Of a stretch of DNA of 64,000 nucleotides, positions 19,201 to 26,252 are shown one piece after another (position 1 is the stretch's first letter; every line of letters begins with the position of its first letter). This DNA is from an uncultured Christensenella sp. Its GTDB lineage: Bacteria; Bacillota; Clostridia; Christensenellales; Borkfalkiaceae. The translations under genes and the position numbers were made by a program. Below the pieces are notes generated by a model. The model was not told the DNA's origin, did not search any database, and was given only the letters and a program-made list of their open reading frames with translations. The stretch is from assembly GCA_910586245.1 (NCBI GenBank), contig CAJUFY010000001.1, forward strand, positions 318,968 through 382,967. Direction: 5' to 3'.

Positions 19201-21939
19201 TTCCAGTTCGGAAGCGCTCCACTCCACCTGCGAAAAGTCTACGTTTGCTTTGTCTACTTTTACGTAGATCGTAAATTCTTTGTACTGCTGCGGAAGCGGC
19301 TTGCCGAACTCGTCGTTGAACGCAAACCCTTCTTCGAAGGGGACGAGCCGCACCGTAACGGCAACCGCGCCGTCCGTCGCGTTCGTCTGCGTACCGTTCG
19401 TGTAGCCGTTCGTGCCGTATTTGGCGTCGATCTTCACGCCCGCTTCTTCCAGCCCGCTCGTGTTCAGCGCGAATACGAACGCGCTGCCGTTGTAGGTCAC
19501 TGTAAAGGGCGAGGAAGCCGAACCGCCCGCGCCGCCCGCAATCGGCGTAGGCGCGCCGTTGTTCTGCGAATATTGCCAGTTCACGCTGTCGATCACGATG
19601 TTCTTCGCGCTCACCGTAAATTCCTGTTTGGCTTCGCCGCCGTCCAGCGTATAGCTCTTGTTGTCGGCAGCCTTCGCGTCGTCCAGCGTGGCGACGAGGT
19701 AGTACGTGCCGGGATTGAGCAGCGAAGCGTCGAGCGTGCCGTTCGGGACGTTGATCTTCGTTTCCGGCGTTTCCGCGTTGTAATACGCGAGCGAAAGCGT
19801 TACCGTATCGCCCGAGAACGCGTTCGAAGGCTCTGCGCCAAAGGAAACGTTCGCGCCCGCCTGCAACAGGAATCCGCCCCCTGCCGCCGTGCTCGTGAAG
19901 TCTACGAGCAGCGTTTTACGCGTGACCGTAACGGTAAACGTTCTGTCGGCGATAATTTCTTCGGCAAAGTTCCCGCTGTCCCAGCAGTACTCCGTCGTAT
20001 TCTTTAACGTTGCAGTCACCTGATAGCTGCCCGCGGCTTTTACCGAAAGCTTCCAGCCTTCCGCATCGCTCCCTTTGAGCGTCATGCCCGCAGGCAACGT
20101 GAGCGTTGCAAGATCGGGCCAGTCGGCGGAATAGCCCGACAGCGCGAATTCGATCTCGCTGCCCGTGTACGGCTTTTGCGCGTCCGCCGCGGCGGGTATG
20201 GATACCCTGCCGCGGTTGATCTGCACGGTGCAGGTCATGTTCGCCGCGTCCTTGATTTTATAGTTGCCGTTGTATTCCGTTTTGTCCGATTCCGACTTCA
20301 CGAACACCGCCTGCGCGGTGTACGTGCCCCGCTTGTTCGGGATTTCGTCGATCTGGTTGATCACGGCGCCGCTCGCCGCGGTGCCCGTGAATTTGGTCGC
20401 GAGCACGGGTTTTTCGCCGCAGATTTCGCTTTCGTCGACGAATTTGGGCGCGACAAAGACCCCCGTACTCGCGTTATACGAGGGTTTTGTTACCGTAATT
20501 TCTTTCGGATTGATGATAAATTTAAACCAGCGGATTCTGTCCGTTTCCGCATGCGAAGAATCCGAAGTGTCGGGATCCCCCTTGAACTTCGGTTTTCTGC
20601 GTTCTTTTGCGGCGGCGATTTCGTCTGTCGTCCAGCCCTGTTCGGCGCCCTGCTGTTCTACCAGCTTGTTCGTATCGTCGAACCAGTTTTGCTGGAGCTC
20701 TACGCTCACCCAGTATTCGCCCGCGTTCTTCATTTCGGCGGACGTCGTAATTTTAATATAGTTGGAGGTATGCTCGTACCACTTCGCTTTGTACCAGCTT
20801 GCCGACTTCGGATTCGCGTCGTACGCGCTCTTCAGCGTTTGCACGTCGCCGTTGTACGTCGTCGTTACGTTTTCGGGATCGAGCAGGGTCGTGCCCGCCG
20901 CGCCCAGCGCGGCAGAGCTCAGATTGAAATGAAGCGCGGGCCGGACGCCGTAGGTACTAGTAACAGTGCTGCCGTCATACGCGCCCGAGGTCTGCAATAA
21001 GTAAGCGCGGTTGAAATAGTTATAGTAACCGGAACGCAGCCAGGAATATGTCTGTGCGTTGTGTTGAAGCTGTTCAGTACTTAACTTCCAGATAGAGGAC
21101 TCGCCGTTAATATAGTTGGTCATGCCCGTTTCGGTTGCGGAAGGCAGCCAGATATAGTCCTCGCCCCAGGCGTCGTAACGCACGCCGCCGATTACTTCGT
21201 CCGACTTGTAACCCGAGCCGTGTTTCGTGTGCCAGCCGCCCGTTTGCGTATCCAACGCGTCGTTGGGCAAGTGGTATTCGCCGCCGATCGGAGTCGTTCT
21301 GCCCCGCTGCGTTTCGTTATGCTGATAGTTGATATATTTGGGTTGCACCAAAAACTGGCTTGCGAAGCCGTCCTCTTCCGTCGTATTGAAAAGGCTCCAG
21401 TTCGCATGCGTCAGAAGGTGGTTTCTTATCGTACTGCGGCTGTAAATGTTGTTGCCGCGCGTATCGGTGTTACTCGTATAATACTGCGAAGTGCCCAGAT
21501 CGTTGGCAAGGTACAGCGTTAAAATAACGTTGTCCTCTTCGCCCTCGATATCCGCAAGGGTCAGCGAAGCCGCCATCCACTCCTTCCCGTCCAGTTTTAC
21601 GACGAGGCCGTTGTTCGTGCCGACTTTTTTGTTAATCGCAGAAGCAGGGACGACGTAGCTGTCCGTCTGCGCGTCCTTCATGGTCTTGATATATTCTACG
21701 GGATCTTCGTCGCCGAACAGTTTATCGACGAGATCGTCCATAACCTCGCTGTTGAATTCGCCTGCGTCGGCGTCCCACAGCTCCGCCCCGCCGCCCGCGG
21801 ACACTGCGCCCGTCGTCGAGTTAAGCGCGCCCGCAGAATACGGCGCCGAAAAACCGACCGCCGAAACCGCAAGCGAAAGCGATAAAAATGCCGCCGCCGA
21901 AAGCATAGTTACGGATAATTTACGTTTCTTATTCTTCAT
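16207..21939 (-). CDS. DGR variable protein: giant secreted protein with diversified N-terminal domain, MBG stalk and C-terminal dockerin
   Basis: A 1910-residue secreted protein (signal peptide about 8-38; AAAGGAG ribosome site). Residues about 80-345 resemble the DUF6273/formylglycine-enzyme-like C-type lectin fold, with WLPSATETG, YSWLRSG and the closing GVRPALHF. Codons 299-337 are the DGR variable repeat; residues 305, 308, 311, 314, 322-325, 328 and 330 differ from the template. A stalk of MBG/YDG-type beta repeats follows to about 1750. A type I dockerin has two calcium loops, DVNGDGKITGLDK (about 1763) and DINDDGKITGLDK (about 1796). The tail is rich in Glu and Pro. There is no sortase motif or transmembrane helix, so retention probably depends on the dockerin and the cohesin-like protein encoded next. 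Confidence 0.9.
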   Translation of the reverse strand: MKNKKRKLSVTMLSAAAFLSLSLAVSAVGFSAPYSAGALNSTTGAVSAGGGAELWDADAGEFNSEVMDDLVDKLFGDEDPVEYIKTMKDAQTDSYVVPASAINKKVGTNNGLVVKLDGKEWMAASLTLADIEGEEDNVILTLYLANDLGTSQYYTSNTDTRGNNIYSRSTIRNHLLTHANWSLFNTTEEDGFASQFLVQPKYINYQHNETQRGRTTPIGGEYHLPNDALDTQTGGWHTKHGSGYKSDEVIGGVRYDAWGEDYIWLPSATETGMTNYINGESSIWKLSTEQLQHNAQTYSWLRSGYYNYFNRAYLLQTSGAYDGSTVTSTYGVRPALHFNLSSAALGAAGTTLLDPENVTTTYNGDVQTLKSAYDANPKSASWYKAKWYEHTSNYIKITTSAEMKNAGEYWVSVELQQNWFDDTNKLVEQQGAEQGWTTDEIAAAKERRKPKFKGDPDTSDSSHAETDRIRWFKFIINPKEITVTKPSYNASTGVFVAPKFVDESEICGEKPVLATKFTGTAASGAVINQIDEIPNKRGTYTAQAVFVKSESDKTEYNGNYKIKDAANMTCTVQINRGRVSIPAAADAQKPYTGSEIEFALSGYSADWPDLATLTLPAGMTLKGSDAEGWKLSVKAAGSYQVTATLKNTTEYCWDSGNFAEEIIADRTFTVTVTRKTLLVDFTSTAAGGGFLLQAGANVSFGAEPSNAFSGDTVTLSLAYYNAETPETKINVPNGTLDASLLNPGTYYLVATLDDAKAADNKSYTLDGGEAKQEFTVSAKNIVIDSVNWQYSQNNGAPTPIAGGAGGSASSPFTVTYNGSAFVFALNTSGLEEAGVKIDAKYGTNGYTNGTQTNATDGAVAVTVRLVPFEEGFAFNDEFGKPLPQQYKEFTIYVKVDKANVDFSQVEWSASELEFNAVNQQVTVKSGFPSFLIPVYIHASPSTNVGTYTTRVSGVTVSNQTVAANYNIPTSTQILNTPELKHEWEIVKKRIVVTWQNVEQSDDGGTVIFVPCVSDNSAGAIVYTYYNAAQDTEMTLDEIFAECSQTQTQTYWVCAKLKPAGASGTAYNETNCVLIEGGQDVSGTGSFQSFTTGDNKTPVRVGLVKDKTVYNKQPQPAEIDFQGGNLTLDDFTVTYTMKDGSPVNGIPTNAGEYKVIIALDNKRTDEYAISGQCEFDYVIEKASYDVSSLKWVDTENGNAEYTEAYVYAYGVSHTLELVGDEIDGLTINYTAETEDNRIGANAGSYNVVVTFEVRDELNYNVPDDLDFTWVITPYTPDLSGVTWNYNTDSPFTFKIIDGVAVKYSAFLSGLPEGIEELIEYSGDTAEYSNAGSHVTSFAIKEDHPNRGNWGELVFGSGLESRLVWEIKTKLVDRAEPKQTQTFRDEGFDFSEITLLPDDFAQYFDIKVLDDDTEEEIQPTDGTWKFLNMGRYKIQIAFKPGMNKNNGGEADNVKWSNNTRGSYLIIFQIDCLVLDINGWIDAEENGRPELDADEIDLIEKYFDYVIVKTETGEELPVNTILEYDTIYTIALRVKEEYRGNVQVRYDGVTAPDTAPYGFKTDTDPLASPPENFFRKPTDEELTLTYQYTGKEIIFELGDWFVSEKMQVLGGELKGTEVGTYHIRVGFKRGAASAWEPEDAPKPDTSPVTVTVTITPRPENAGQFQLTDSAQANHPYKFQYGDFTEETNIGEYVYDAQKPLFITRLALGDTLADLLAQFANAQDITAYDANGNPITDLSTALATGMSLRLMNGTELVNMLTLSVLGDVNGDGKITGLDKAQLNAHTLGTNLLTNERLLSGDINDDGKITGLDKSQLNAYTLGSRDIYEGLSIKQPAAKQVAPQRYAVQAVSAVTEPEPERTEELPEPESETVQTEPERAERTEENVETANRSEISVPFADEKRYAICDRKERIA
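20898..20912 (-). promoter_or_regulatory. Hairpin just downstream of the variable repeat
   Basis: A perfect 6-bp GC stem (CCGCGC with GCGCGG, 3-base loop) starts 17 bases after the 3' end of VR in coding orientation. In Bordetella phage BPP-1 and Legionella DGRs a DNA hairpin at this place stimulates retrohoming. Function here is inferred. Confidence 0.45.
20930..21048 (-). repeat. DGR variable repeat (VR)
   Basis: A 119-bp segment aligned without gaps to the template repeat at 22532-22650. Mismatches fall at 20952, 20957, 20966, 20969, 20972, 20973, 20976, 20999, 21008, 21009, 21018 and 21027. In every case the template base is A on the coding strand; none of the 86 other positions differs. 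The last 21 bases in coding orientation are GC-rich with an A only at the end, as expected of the initiation-of-mutagenic-homing segment. Confidence 0.96.
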
Positions 21940-22149
21940 CGCGTGAACTCCTTTCCGTTAAAATTCTCGTCCCCTTCGTTTCCCTGCCGAGGGGTCGTTC
22001 GATTCGTTCCGAATATGCGGTAAAAACGCGTTTTACCGAAGAGAGCACAAAACAGCGAAAGATACTTTCGCTTGATCGAATCGCCTGACTGTGCGCCCCG
22101 AAATTGAACGGAGCAGCGCAATCCTCCCTAATATTAGAACTATTCTGTG
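21940..22149 (-). promoter_or_regulatory. Structured 210-base leader of the variable-protein mRNA
   Basis: The promoter at 22156-22184 predicts this long 5' leader. It contains two perfect 8-bp hairpins: CGGTAAAA with TTTTACCG (22018-22038) and AGCGAAAG with CTTTCGCT (22054-22072). A 61-codon reading frame starting TTG at 22121 ends in a TGA overlapping the ATG of the big gene, but it lacks a well-spaced ribosome site. Confidence 0.5.
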
Positions 22150-22155
22150 TTCGCT

Positions 22156-22184
22156 ATTATAGTACCAAACTTCGAACAAGTCAA
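22156..22184 (-). promoter_or_regulatory. Promoter of the DGR target operon
   Basis: TTGACT and TATAAT with a 17-bp spacer, minus strand, separate from the TR and RT promoters. It would drive the dockerin protein, cohesin-like protein and both coiled-coil genes. Confidence 0.8.
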
Positions 22185-22289
22185 TGGTTTTTATAAAATT
22201 TTGACAAATTTTACCATAATTTTGGCATTTTTTATGGCGGAATCGCCTGAAATTTCCCCCGAACGGGAGTTCGCAAAGCCGCGGGCAGC

Positions 22290-22312
22290 AAAAAAGCGCC
22301 CTTGCGGGGCGC
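22290..22312 (-). terminator. Terminator after the template repeat
   Basis: GCGCCC and GGGCGC stem followed by six Ts on the minus strand. It marks the 3' end of the TR transcript and of read-through from RT and avd. Confidence 0.85.
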
Positions 22313-22531
22313 CGAAGACCGTATCAAGCGATTCGATTGTAAAATAGAACCCGACCGCTTAAAAAGCTCATTCCGCAAAAGTTCGACCGTTGCGGAAAGG
22401 TCGGGTTGGTTTCGCCTTTGCCGCATCGGGAAAAGGCAGGACGGGAAGCCCCTTCAAACTCACATCTTCTGTCCGCAGATCGCTTTTCGATGATACGGAT
22501 ACCGGAAACCCCGCCTGAACCGACGGGTGAG

Positions 22532-22650
22532 TGAAGCGCGGGCCGGACGCCGTTGGTATTAGTAACATTGTTGTTGTTATACGCGCCCGAGGTCTGCAAT
22601 TAGTAAGCGTTGTTGAAATTGTTATAGTTACCGGAACGCAGCCAGGAATA
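22532..22650 (-). repeat. DGR template repeat (TR)
   Basis: The non-coding donor copy of VR, 1602 bp away in the same orientation. It contains 33 adenines on the coding strand, mostly as AAC/AAT codons; 12 of them are changed in VR. The codon for residue 314 is TAA in the template and TTA in VR. Homology stops sharply at both ends. Confidence 0.96.
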
Positions 22651-22682
22651 CAAAAACCAGAAAACTTCCGCCCTACCTGATT

Positions 22683-22711
22683 ATTATATAATATTTTGAA
22701 ACGAAACGCAA
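22683..22711 (-). promoter_or_regulatory. Candidate promoter of the TR RNA
   Basis: TTGCGT and TATAAT with a 17-bp spacer lie between avd and TR, so TR can be transcribed independently of the RT gene. Confidence 0.65.
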
Positions 22712-22739
22712 GCGGAAACGTGTGAAAAAAAGCAATCTT

Positions 22740-23243
22740 TTACGACTGCGCGGACTTTTGTTTGGTGCTGCGCACCCAACCGCCGAGCAGCTTTTTCACC
22801 TCGGAAATCTGCCGCGCGATAATCGTCATCTGGCGGAAGGTGATCGCCTGTTTCTTTTGCGCCGTGTCGGCGTAAAAGTCGAGCAGGTTCAAAGCCGTCA
22901 TCGCCTTCTTCTGCCAAACGACGCGATCTTCCCCTCGCTCGTAATTCGCGCGGTACAAATCTTCGATGATTTCCACCGAAGTATCCAACAGGCGGGAAAC
23001 GATGTTCCATCTGTATTTTACGGGCGATTTTTCGGTGATTACGAAAATATATTCGCTCAGCTTTTTCGCGTGCGTGAATACCGCCATTTCGCGGTCTCGC
23101 GGCGGATCGAATTCCGTGATCCGAAAGGGCTTTCTGCCCGCCGTCTTTGCTTCGGCGGGTTTTGCTTCCTCCGCGGGCTCCGCCGATTCCCGTTTGATTT
23201 CCCCGTCGATTTCCTCGATCAGGCGTTGTTCTTCGTCGTTCAT
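22740..23243 (-). CDS. avd: DGR accessory variability determinant (Avd), four-helix-bundle protein
   Basis: A 167-residue protein. After a charged N-terminal extension of about 45 residues, four predicted helices follow (FTHAKKLSEYIFVITEK, IVSRLLDTSVEIIEDLYRAN, VVWQKKAMTALNLLDFY, TFRQMTIIARQISEVKKLL), the pattern of the Avd/bAvd family. Avd is a basic pentamer that binds the reverse transcriptase and template RNA and is required for mutagenic retrohoming. Its start overlaps the RT stop as ATGA and TR lies just downstream. The extension is longer than in the classical 128-residue protein. Confidence 0.85.
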   Translation of the reverse strand: MNDEEQRLIEEIDGEIKRESAEPAEEAKPAEAKTAGRKPFRITEFDPPRDREMAVFTHAKKLSEYIFVITEKSPVKYRWNIVSRLLDTSVEIIEDLYRANYERGEDRVVWQKKAMTALNLLDFYADTAQKKQAITFRQMTIIARQISEVKKLLGGWVRSTKQKSAQS

Positions 23244-24334
23244 TCGTATTCCTCCCGAAACGTAAGTCTGTTTTTCAGTTCCTGTTCGAAGCGGTAACAG
23301 TTGCCGCCTTTCAGATGTCCGTGAAACGCCGCCAGCGACATCTGCACCCGCTCGATCGGGATAATCCCGTCTAAATACGCTTTTTTCACGAGTTTCGCGC
23401 GCCAGCGCAGCCGCTTCTTCGTCACCTTTTTGACCGTTCGCACCACTTTGCCCGTCGGCGTGATGATAAAGCGGAAACCCAGATAGGTGACGCCGTTTTT
23501 GATCGGCACGAGCTGCGTTTTGGAATTAAACGTAAGCCCCAGCTGCGTAACGGCTTCGGTAATCAGTCGCAACGCTTCTTTTACGTATTCCCTGTCTTCG
23601 TGCAGCATCACGAAATCGTCCATATAGCGCGAATACGTTTTAAAACGCAGCTGCTCCTTCACGAGCCGATCCACCTTGTTCAGGTAAAACATGCCGAAGA
23701 TTTGGCTCGTCTGGTTGCCGATCGGGATTCCCCTGCCCGTAAGATCGCCCTCGCCGTACGGTTCGATGCCGTACTTATCCAAAAACGCCCGCTTGGTATG
23801 GTAGCTTTCGATGACTGCTTCCAAAAGTTTTTTCAGCCGCGCGTCTTCGATTTCGCCGCAAATGATCTCTTTCAATCTGCCGTGCGGAATACTCGGGAAA
23901 TACTTTAAAATGTCGCACTTCAAAAAGTAGCCGTTTACGCCGTGCTTTTTCACGTGGTTTTGCAGCATTTTTTCGAACCTGTCGAGCGCAAAGTGCATGC
24001 CCTTCCCTTTTTGGCAAGCCGCGTTGTCGATGATCGCCCGCTGCGAAAAATAGGGCGTAAGCAGGTTGTCGCACAAAACGTGCTGCACGACGCGGTTGTT
24101 GTAGGGCAGCGTCTGGATTTCGCGCGACTTCGGCACGCGCACCATAAAGCTGCTGTATTTGCTCGGTTTGAATTTTTCCGTCTTTAAATGCAGGTACAAA
24201 TCCGTAAGATGGTCGAGCGTGATCATCTCGAACCGAACGAGCGGTTTTTTATCCCGTTTGGCTCTTCTGCCGCGCAAATGCGCCCGATACAGCGCCTTAT
24301 AAGTGAACAGTTCTTCATAAGTAATCTTAATCAT
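23240..24334 (-). CDS. DGR reverse transcriptase
   Basis: A 364-residue reverse transcriptase that copies the TR RNA with adenine-specific errors. The palm active site is YMDD (237-240), preceded by KCDILKYFPSIPH with the first catalytic Asp. The motif IGNQTSQ (205-211) fits the DGR-specific IGxxxSQ signature that replaces the QGxxxSP of group II intron and retroviral enzymes. There is no endonuclease, maturase or protease domain. The ORF is intact and coupled to avd. Its promoter ends 11 bases before the ATG, so the mRNA is nearly leaderless. Together with TR, VR and Avd this completes the DGR. Confidence 0.95.
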   Translation of the reverse strand: MIKITYEELFTYKALYRAHLRGRRAKRDKKPLVRFEMITLDHLTDLYLHLKTEKFKPSKYSSFMVRVPKSREIQTLPYNNRVVQHVLCDNLLTPYFSQRAIIDNAACQKGKGMHFALDRFEKMLQNHVKKHGVNGYFLKCDILKYFPSIPHGRLKEIICGEIEDARLKKLLEAVIESYHTKRAFLDKYGIEPYGEGDLTGRGIPIGNQTSQIFGMFYLNKVDRLVKEQLRFKTYSRYMDDFVMLHEDREYVKEALRLITEAVTQLGLTFNSKTQLVPIKNGVTYLGFRFIITPTGKVVRTVKKVTKKRLRWRAKLVKKAYLDGIIPIERVQMSLAAFHGHLKGGNCYRFEQELKNRLTFREEYE

Positions 24335-24345
24335 GCGTATCTTTT

Positions 24346-24374
24346 ATTTTATCCTTTTTTGCGCTCCGCGTCAA
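24346..24374 (-). promoter_or_regulatory. Promoter of the DGR RT-avd operon
   Basis: TTGACG and TAAAAT with a 17-bp spacer, minus strand. The predicted transcription start is only about five bases before the RT ATG. Confidence 0.75.
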
Positions 24375-24381
24375 CCGTATG

Positions 24382-24416
24382 AAAAAAAGAGTTCCCGCAT
24401 CTTGTGCAGAAACTCT
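24382..24416 (-). terminator. Terminator of the GGGtGRT gene
   Basis: AGAGTT and AACTCT arms with a large loop and seven Ts on the minus strand separate the Fe-S pair from the RT gene. Confidence 0.7.
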
Positions 24417-24441
24417 CTTTTATACTCTATCGGTTGTGGTT

Positions 24442-25443
24442 TTACTTTGCGAACCCTTCCTGCACGGCAACCGCAACGGCAACCGTCGCGCCGACCATGG
24501 GATTGTTGCCCATGCCGATCAAGCCCATCATTTCCACGTGCGCGGGCACGGAGGAAGAACCTGCGAACTGCGCGTCCGAATGCATTCTGCCCATCGTATC
24601 CGTCATGCCGTAGGAAGAAGGACCGGCCGCCATGTTGTCGGGGTGGAGCGTTCTGCCCGTACCGCCGCCCGAAGCGACCGAGAAGTATTCGACGCCGTTC
24701 TCGTTGCACCACTTTTTGTAAGTGCCCGCAACGGGGTGCTGGAAGCGCGTGGGGTTGGTGGAGTTGCCCGTAATCGAAACGCCGACTTTTTCGAGCTTCA
24801 TGATCGCAACGCCTTCGGGCACGTTATCCGCGCCGTAGCATTTCACTTTTGCGCGGGGGCCGTCGGAATAAGGGATTTCTTTGGTTACGGTAACCGTTTC
24901 GGTATAGGGATCGAACACCGTTTCGCAATAGGTGAATCCGTTGATGCGCGAAATGATGAACGCCGCGTCTTTGCCGAGCCCGTTCAGAATCACGCGGAGC
25001 GGGTTTTTGCGCACTTTGTTCGCGTTCATCGCAATGGAGATCGCGCCTTCCGCCGCCGCGAAGGATTCGTGCCCCGCAAGGAAGCAGAAGCAGTCGGTTT
25101 CTTCGGAAAGGAGCATTTTGCCGAGGTTTCCGTGGCCGAGCCCTACCTTTCTGTTTTCGGCAACTGAGCCGGGGATGCAGAACGACTGCAAGCCCACGCC
25201 GATTGCGGCAGCCGCGTCGGCAGCTTTTTTGCAGCCTTTTTTAATGGCGATCGCCGCGCCCACGGTGTACGCCCAAACTGCGTTTTCGAAGCAGATCGGC
25301 TGCGTGCCGCGCACGATTTTATCGCAATCCACGCCCTTTGCAAGGCAAATGTCTTTGCATTCTTCGATGGAGGAAATTCCGTATTCTTTTAACGTTGCGT
25401 TAATTTTATCTACTCTTCTTTCATAACTTTCAAACAAAGCCAT
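24442..25443 (-). CDS. GGGtGRT family protein
   Basis: A 333-residue protein named for its GGGTGRT motif (in VASGGGTGRTLHPDN, about 270-284). Residues 70-130 are Gly/Ala-rich with several cysteines. The family is widespread in Clostridia and is encoded next to a NifU-like scaffold, as here (11-base gap). Its biochemical role is not established; association with Fe-S cluster or redox metabolism is inferred from the partner. The start follows GGAGG and a terminator follows the stop. Confidence 0.9.
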   Translation of the reverse strand: MALFESYERRVDKINATLKEYGISSIEECKDICLAKGVDCDKIVRGTQPICFENAVWAYTVGAAIAIKKGCKKAADAAAAIGVGLQSFCIPGSVAENRKVGLGHGNLGKMLLSEETDCFCFLAGHESFAAAEGAISIAMNANKVRKNPLRVILNGLGKDAAFIISRINGFTYCETVFDPYTETVTVTKEIPYSDGPRAKVKCYGADNVPEGVAIMKLEKVGVSITGNSTNPTRFQHPVAGTYKKWCNENGVEYFSVASGGGTGRTLHPDNMAAGPSSYGMTDTMGRMHSDAQFAGSSSVPAHVEMMGLIGMGNNPMVGATVAVAVAVQEGFAK

Positions 25444-25454
25444 AACGTTCCTCC

Positions 25455-26156
25455 TTATTCCTTACGGGGGTCGATGTATTTCACCGCGCCCTGTTCTTTT
25501 TCGAATCTGCCGTAGTGTCCCATCGCCTTCGTCCATGCTTCGTTGGGTTCAAGCCCCTTCTTGATGAAGTCGGTCATTTTGCCGAGGGATACGAACTCGT
25601 AGCCGATTACCTGGTTATCCTTATCGAGCGCAAGGCGGGTTACGTAACCTTCCGCCATTTCGAGATAGCGCACGCCCTTGACCGCCGTGCCGTACATGGT
25701 GCCGACCTGCGAACGAAGCCCTTTGCCCAGATCTTCGAGCCCCGCGCCGACGGGAAGACCGTCGTCCGAGAAAGCGGACTGCGTTCTGCCATAAACGATT
25801 TGCAGGAACAATTCGCGCATCGCGGTGTTGATCGCATCGCAGACGAGGTCGGTATTCAGCGCTTCGAGAATGGTTTTATGGGGAAGAATTTCCGCCGCCA
25901 TCGCCGCCGAATGCGTCATGCCCGAACAGCCGATCGTTTCGACGAGCGCCTCCTGAATGACGCCGCCCTTTACGTTGAGCGAGAGCTTGCACGCGCCCTG
26001 CTGGGGAGCGCACCAACCCACGCCGTGGGTGAAGCCGTTAATGTCGGTAATCTGCTTTGCGCAGACCCACTTGCCCTCTTCGGGGATCGGGGCGGGATCG
26101 TGTTTGGGACCCTTCGCAATGCACATCATCTGTTCCACTTCGTGTGAATATTGCAT
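25455..26156 (-). CDS. NifU-like iron-sulfur cluster assembly scaffold protein
   Basis: A 233-residue protein, NifU_N/IscU-like. Candidate cluster ligands are the cysteines in VGWCAPQQGAC (about 49-56), the conserved IGCSGMTHSAAMA (about 75-87) and CDAI (about 105). The C-terminal third (KMTDFIKKGLEPNEAWTKAM) is specific to the subgroup that accompanies GGGtGRT proteins. The start follows TGGAGGAAA; a 14-residue upstream extension lacks a ribosome site. It is first in a two-gene operon with its own promoter. Confidence 0.85.
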   Translation of the reverse strand: MQYSHEVEQMMCIAKGPKHDPAPIPEEGKWVCAKQITDINGFTHGVGWCAPQQGACKLSLNVKGGVIQEALVETIGCSGMTHSAAMAAEILPHKTILEALNTDLVCDAINTAMRELFLQIVYGRTQSAFSDDGLPVGAGLEDLGKGLRSQVGTMYGTAVKGVRYLEMAEGYVTRLALDKDNQVIGYEFVSLGKMTDFIKKGLEPNEAWTKAMGHYGRFEKEQGAVKYIDPRKE

Positions 26157-26188
26157 TTTGTTTCCTCCATATAAATTTTCCGCTAAAT

Positions 26189-26217
26189 ATTGTATCATAC
26201 TTTTTCCCGAAACACAA
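26189..26217 (-). promoter_or_regulatory. Promoter of the Fe-S scaffold operon
   Basis: TTGTGT and TACAAT with a 17-bp spacer. The -35 lies inside a long inverted repeat (26204-26212 with 26234-26242, plus inner ACAAG/CTTGT) that looks like a plus-strand terminator although no plus-strand gene precedes it. The repeat may end yhbY transcription or act as an operator. Confidence 0.65.
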
Positions 26218-26252
26218 GAGCTTGTCTTATTTTTTTCGGGAATTTTTTTCGT

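Larger units (their letters stand above)
22290..22676 (-). ncRNA. Probable DGR template RNA (TR RNA)
   Basis: A predicted transcript of about 385 bases from the promoter at 22683-22711 to the terminator at 22290. It has the template repeat near its 5' end and a structured 3' part. CCCGACC (22350-22356) pairs with GGTCGGG (22399-22405) around an inner hairpin TTCCGCAA/TTGCGGAA (22371-22378 with 22390-22397). In known DGRs the RNA beyond TR is needed for reverse transcription. Ends are predicted, not measured. Confidence 0.65.

Noticed and set aside
21936..22121. Real 61-residue leader protein before the variable protein
   Set aside because: The ATGA overlap is attractive, but GGGAGG is only one or two bases from the TTG codon and the product has no protein-like features. 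Kept only as part of the leader.
22324..22599. An open reading frame over the template repeat resembling part of the variable protein
   Set aside because: It starts only because of a TTG after the template stop codon and has no ribosome site. The adenine-specific differences show this is the DGR template, not a pseudogene or gene.
23240..24334. Group II intron or retron reverse transcriptase
   Set aside because: No maturase or endonuclease domain, no intron RNA ends and no msr/msd. The IGNQTSQ motif, Avd and TR/VR pair fit a DGR.
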